From the NCBI GenBank assembly GCA_045576635.1, contig JAZNGT010000013.1, positions 1 through 6,336 of the forward strand: 6,336 nt of DNA, given 5' to 3'. This DNA is from Congzhengia sp045576635. Lineage in GTDB: Bacteria > Bacillota > Clostridia > UBA1381 > UBA9506. The position numbers and the translations under genes were made by a program. Positions 6,074-6,336 of this stretch are shown here, piece by piece (the first letter of the stretch is position 1; every line of letters starts with the position of its first letter). Below the pieces are notes generated by a model. That model was not told the origin of the DNA. It made no database searches and worked only from the letters and a program-made list of their open reading frames with translations.

Positions 6074-6336
6074 ATGAAGCAAAATAGACTAAAAAAAATT
6101 ATTCTATCTGCAATGTTTGCGTCACTTGCTTGCGTTGCAACAATGATTATTAAAATACCAACGCCGACAAATGGATATGTAAACATTGGCGACAGTATCG
6201 TTTTGCTTTCCGGTCTTATGCTGGGACCTTTTTATGGCACGTTTTCTGCTGCAATTGGTTCGATGCTTGCGGATGTTTTCTCCGGGTATTTTATCTATGC
6301 ACCTGCAACGTTTTTGATTAAAGGAGTAACAGCTTT
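6074..6336 (+). CDS. ECF transporter S component, N-terminal part (3' end outside window)
   Basis: The frame runs off the window after 87 complete codons; these membrane proteins are usually about 170-200 residues with six helices, so about half is present. GAGGAG (6062-6067) overlaps the stop codon of the M20 gene and lies 6 nt before the ATG. The N-terminus is short and basic (MKQNRLKK), followed by a hydrophobic helix (about 9-28). Then comes the signature GYVNIGDSIVLLSG (34-47), GPFYGTFSAAIGSMLADVFS (51-70) and GYFIYAPATFLIKG (71-84). This 'GY.N.GD ... G..LAD...GY..yAP.T...KG' pattern is typical of the COG4720/PF07155 group of S components, which bind vitamin-type substrates and work with the EcfA-EcfA'-EcfT energising module. 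Members of this group have been linked to thiamine precursors and other B vitamins; the substrate here is unknown. No riboswitch fits in the 10-bp gap upstream, so expression probably follows the operon promoter. Confidence 0.87.
   Translation, partial: MKQNRLKKIILSAMFASLACVATMIIKIPTPTNGYVNIGDSIVLLSGLMLGPFYGTFSAAIGSMLADVFSGYFIYAPATFLIKGVTA

Overview
The window looks like chromosomal DNA from a low-to-moderate GC Firmicute, most likely an anaerobic Clostridia-type gut bacterium. The reasons are AT-rich intergenic DNA, strong AAGGAG-type ribosome binding sites 6-9 nt before ATG starts, a textbook sigma-A promoter, a hairpin-plus-T-run terminator, and an ECF-type vitamin transporter subunit. This assignment is inference from style, not from a marker gene. 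All genes lie on the + strand and almost all of the sequence is coding.

Layout: (1) 1-366 is the C-terminal third of an N-acetylglucosamine-6-phosphate deacetylase (NagA). It overlaps by 11 bp (2) a 458-residue divergent ROK-family sugar-kinase-like protein (356-1732). A strong intrinsic terminator (1744-1783) ends this first unit. (3) A 137-bp intergenic gap then carries the terminator and a near-consensus extended -10 promoter whose -10 box lies inside a perfect 9-3-9 inverted repeat, a candidate operator. (4) This promoter should drive a patatin-like phospholipase (1870-2745), (5) a GH42-like clan GH-A glycosidase (2738-4777, 8-bp overlap), (6) an M20-family metallopeptidase or deacylase (4804-6063), and (7) the start of an ECF transporter S component (6074 to beyond the window end).

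The two units together suggest intracellular processing of an imported amino-sugar-containing glycoconjugate. The cytoplasmic glycosidase would release sugars, the M20 enzyme would cleave an amide or peptide bond, the ROK protein could phosphorylate or sense the sugar, and NagA would deacetylate GlcNAc-6-P for glycolysis. This pathway is a hypothesis from gene order; no substrate can be read from the sequence. The patatin and the ECF S component do not obviously fit it and may simply share the transcript. I see no mobile element, CRISPR array, tRNA or rRNA. I found no clearly new biological system. The points most worth a second look are the divergent ROK protein, the promoter palindrome, the unassigned glycosidase and the atypical M20 lid domain.
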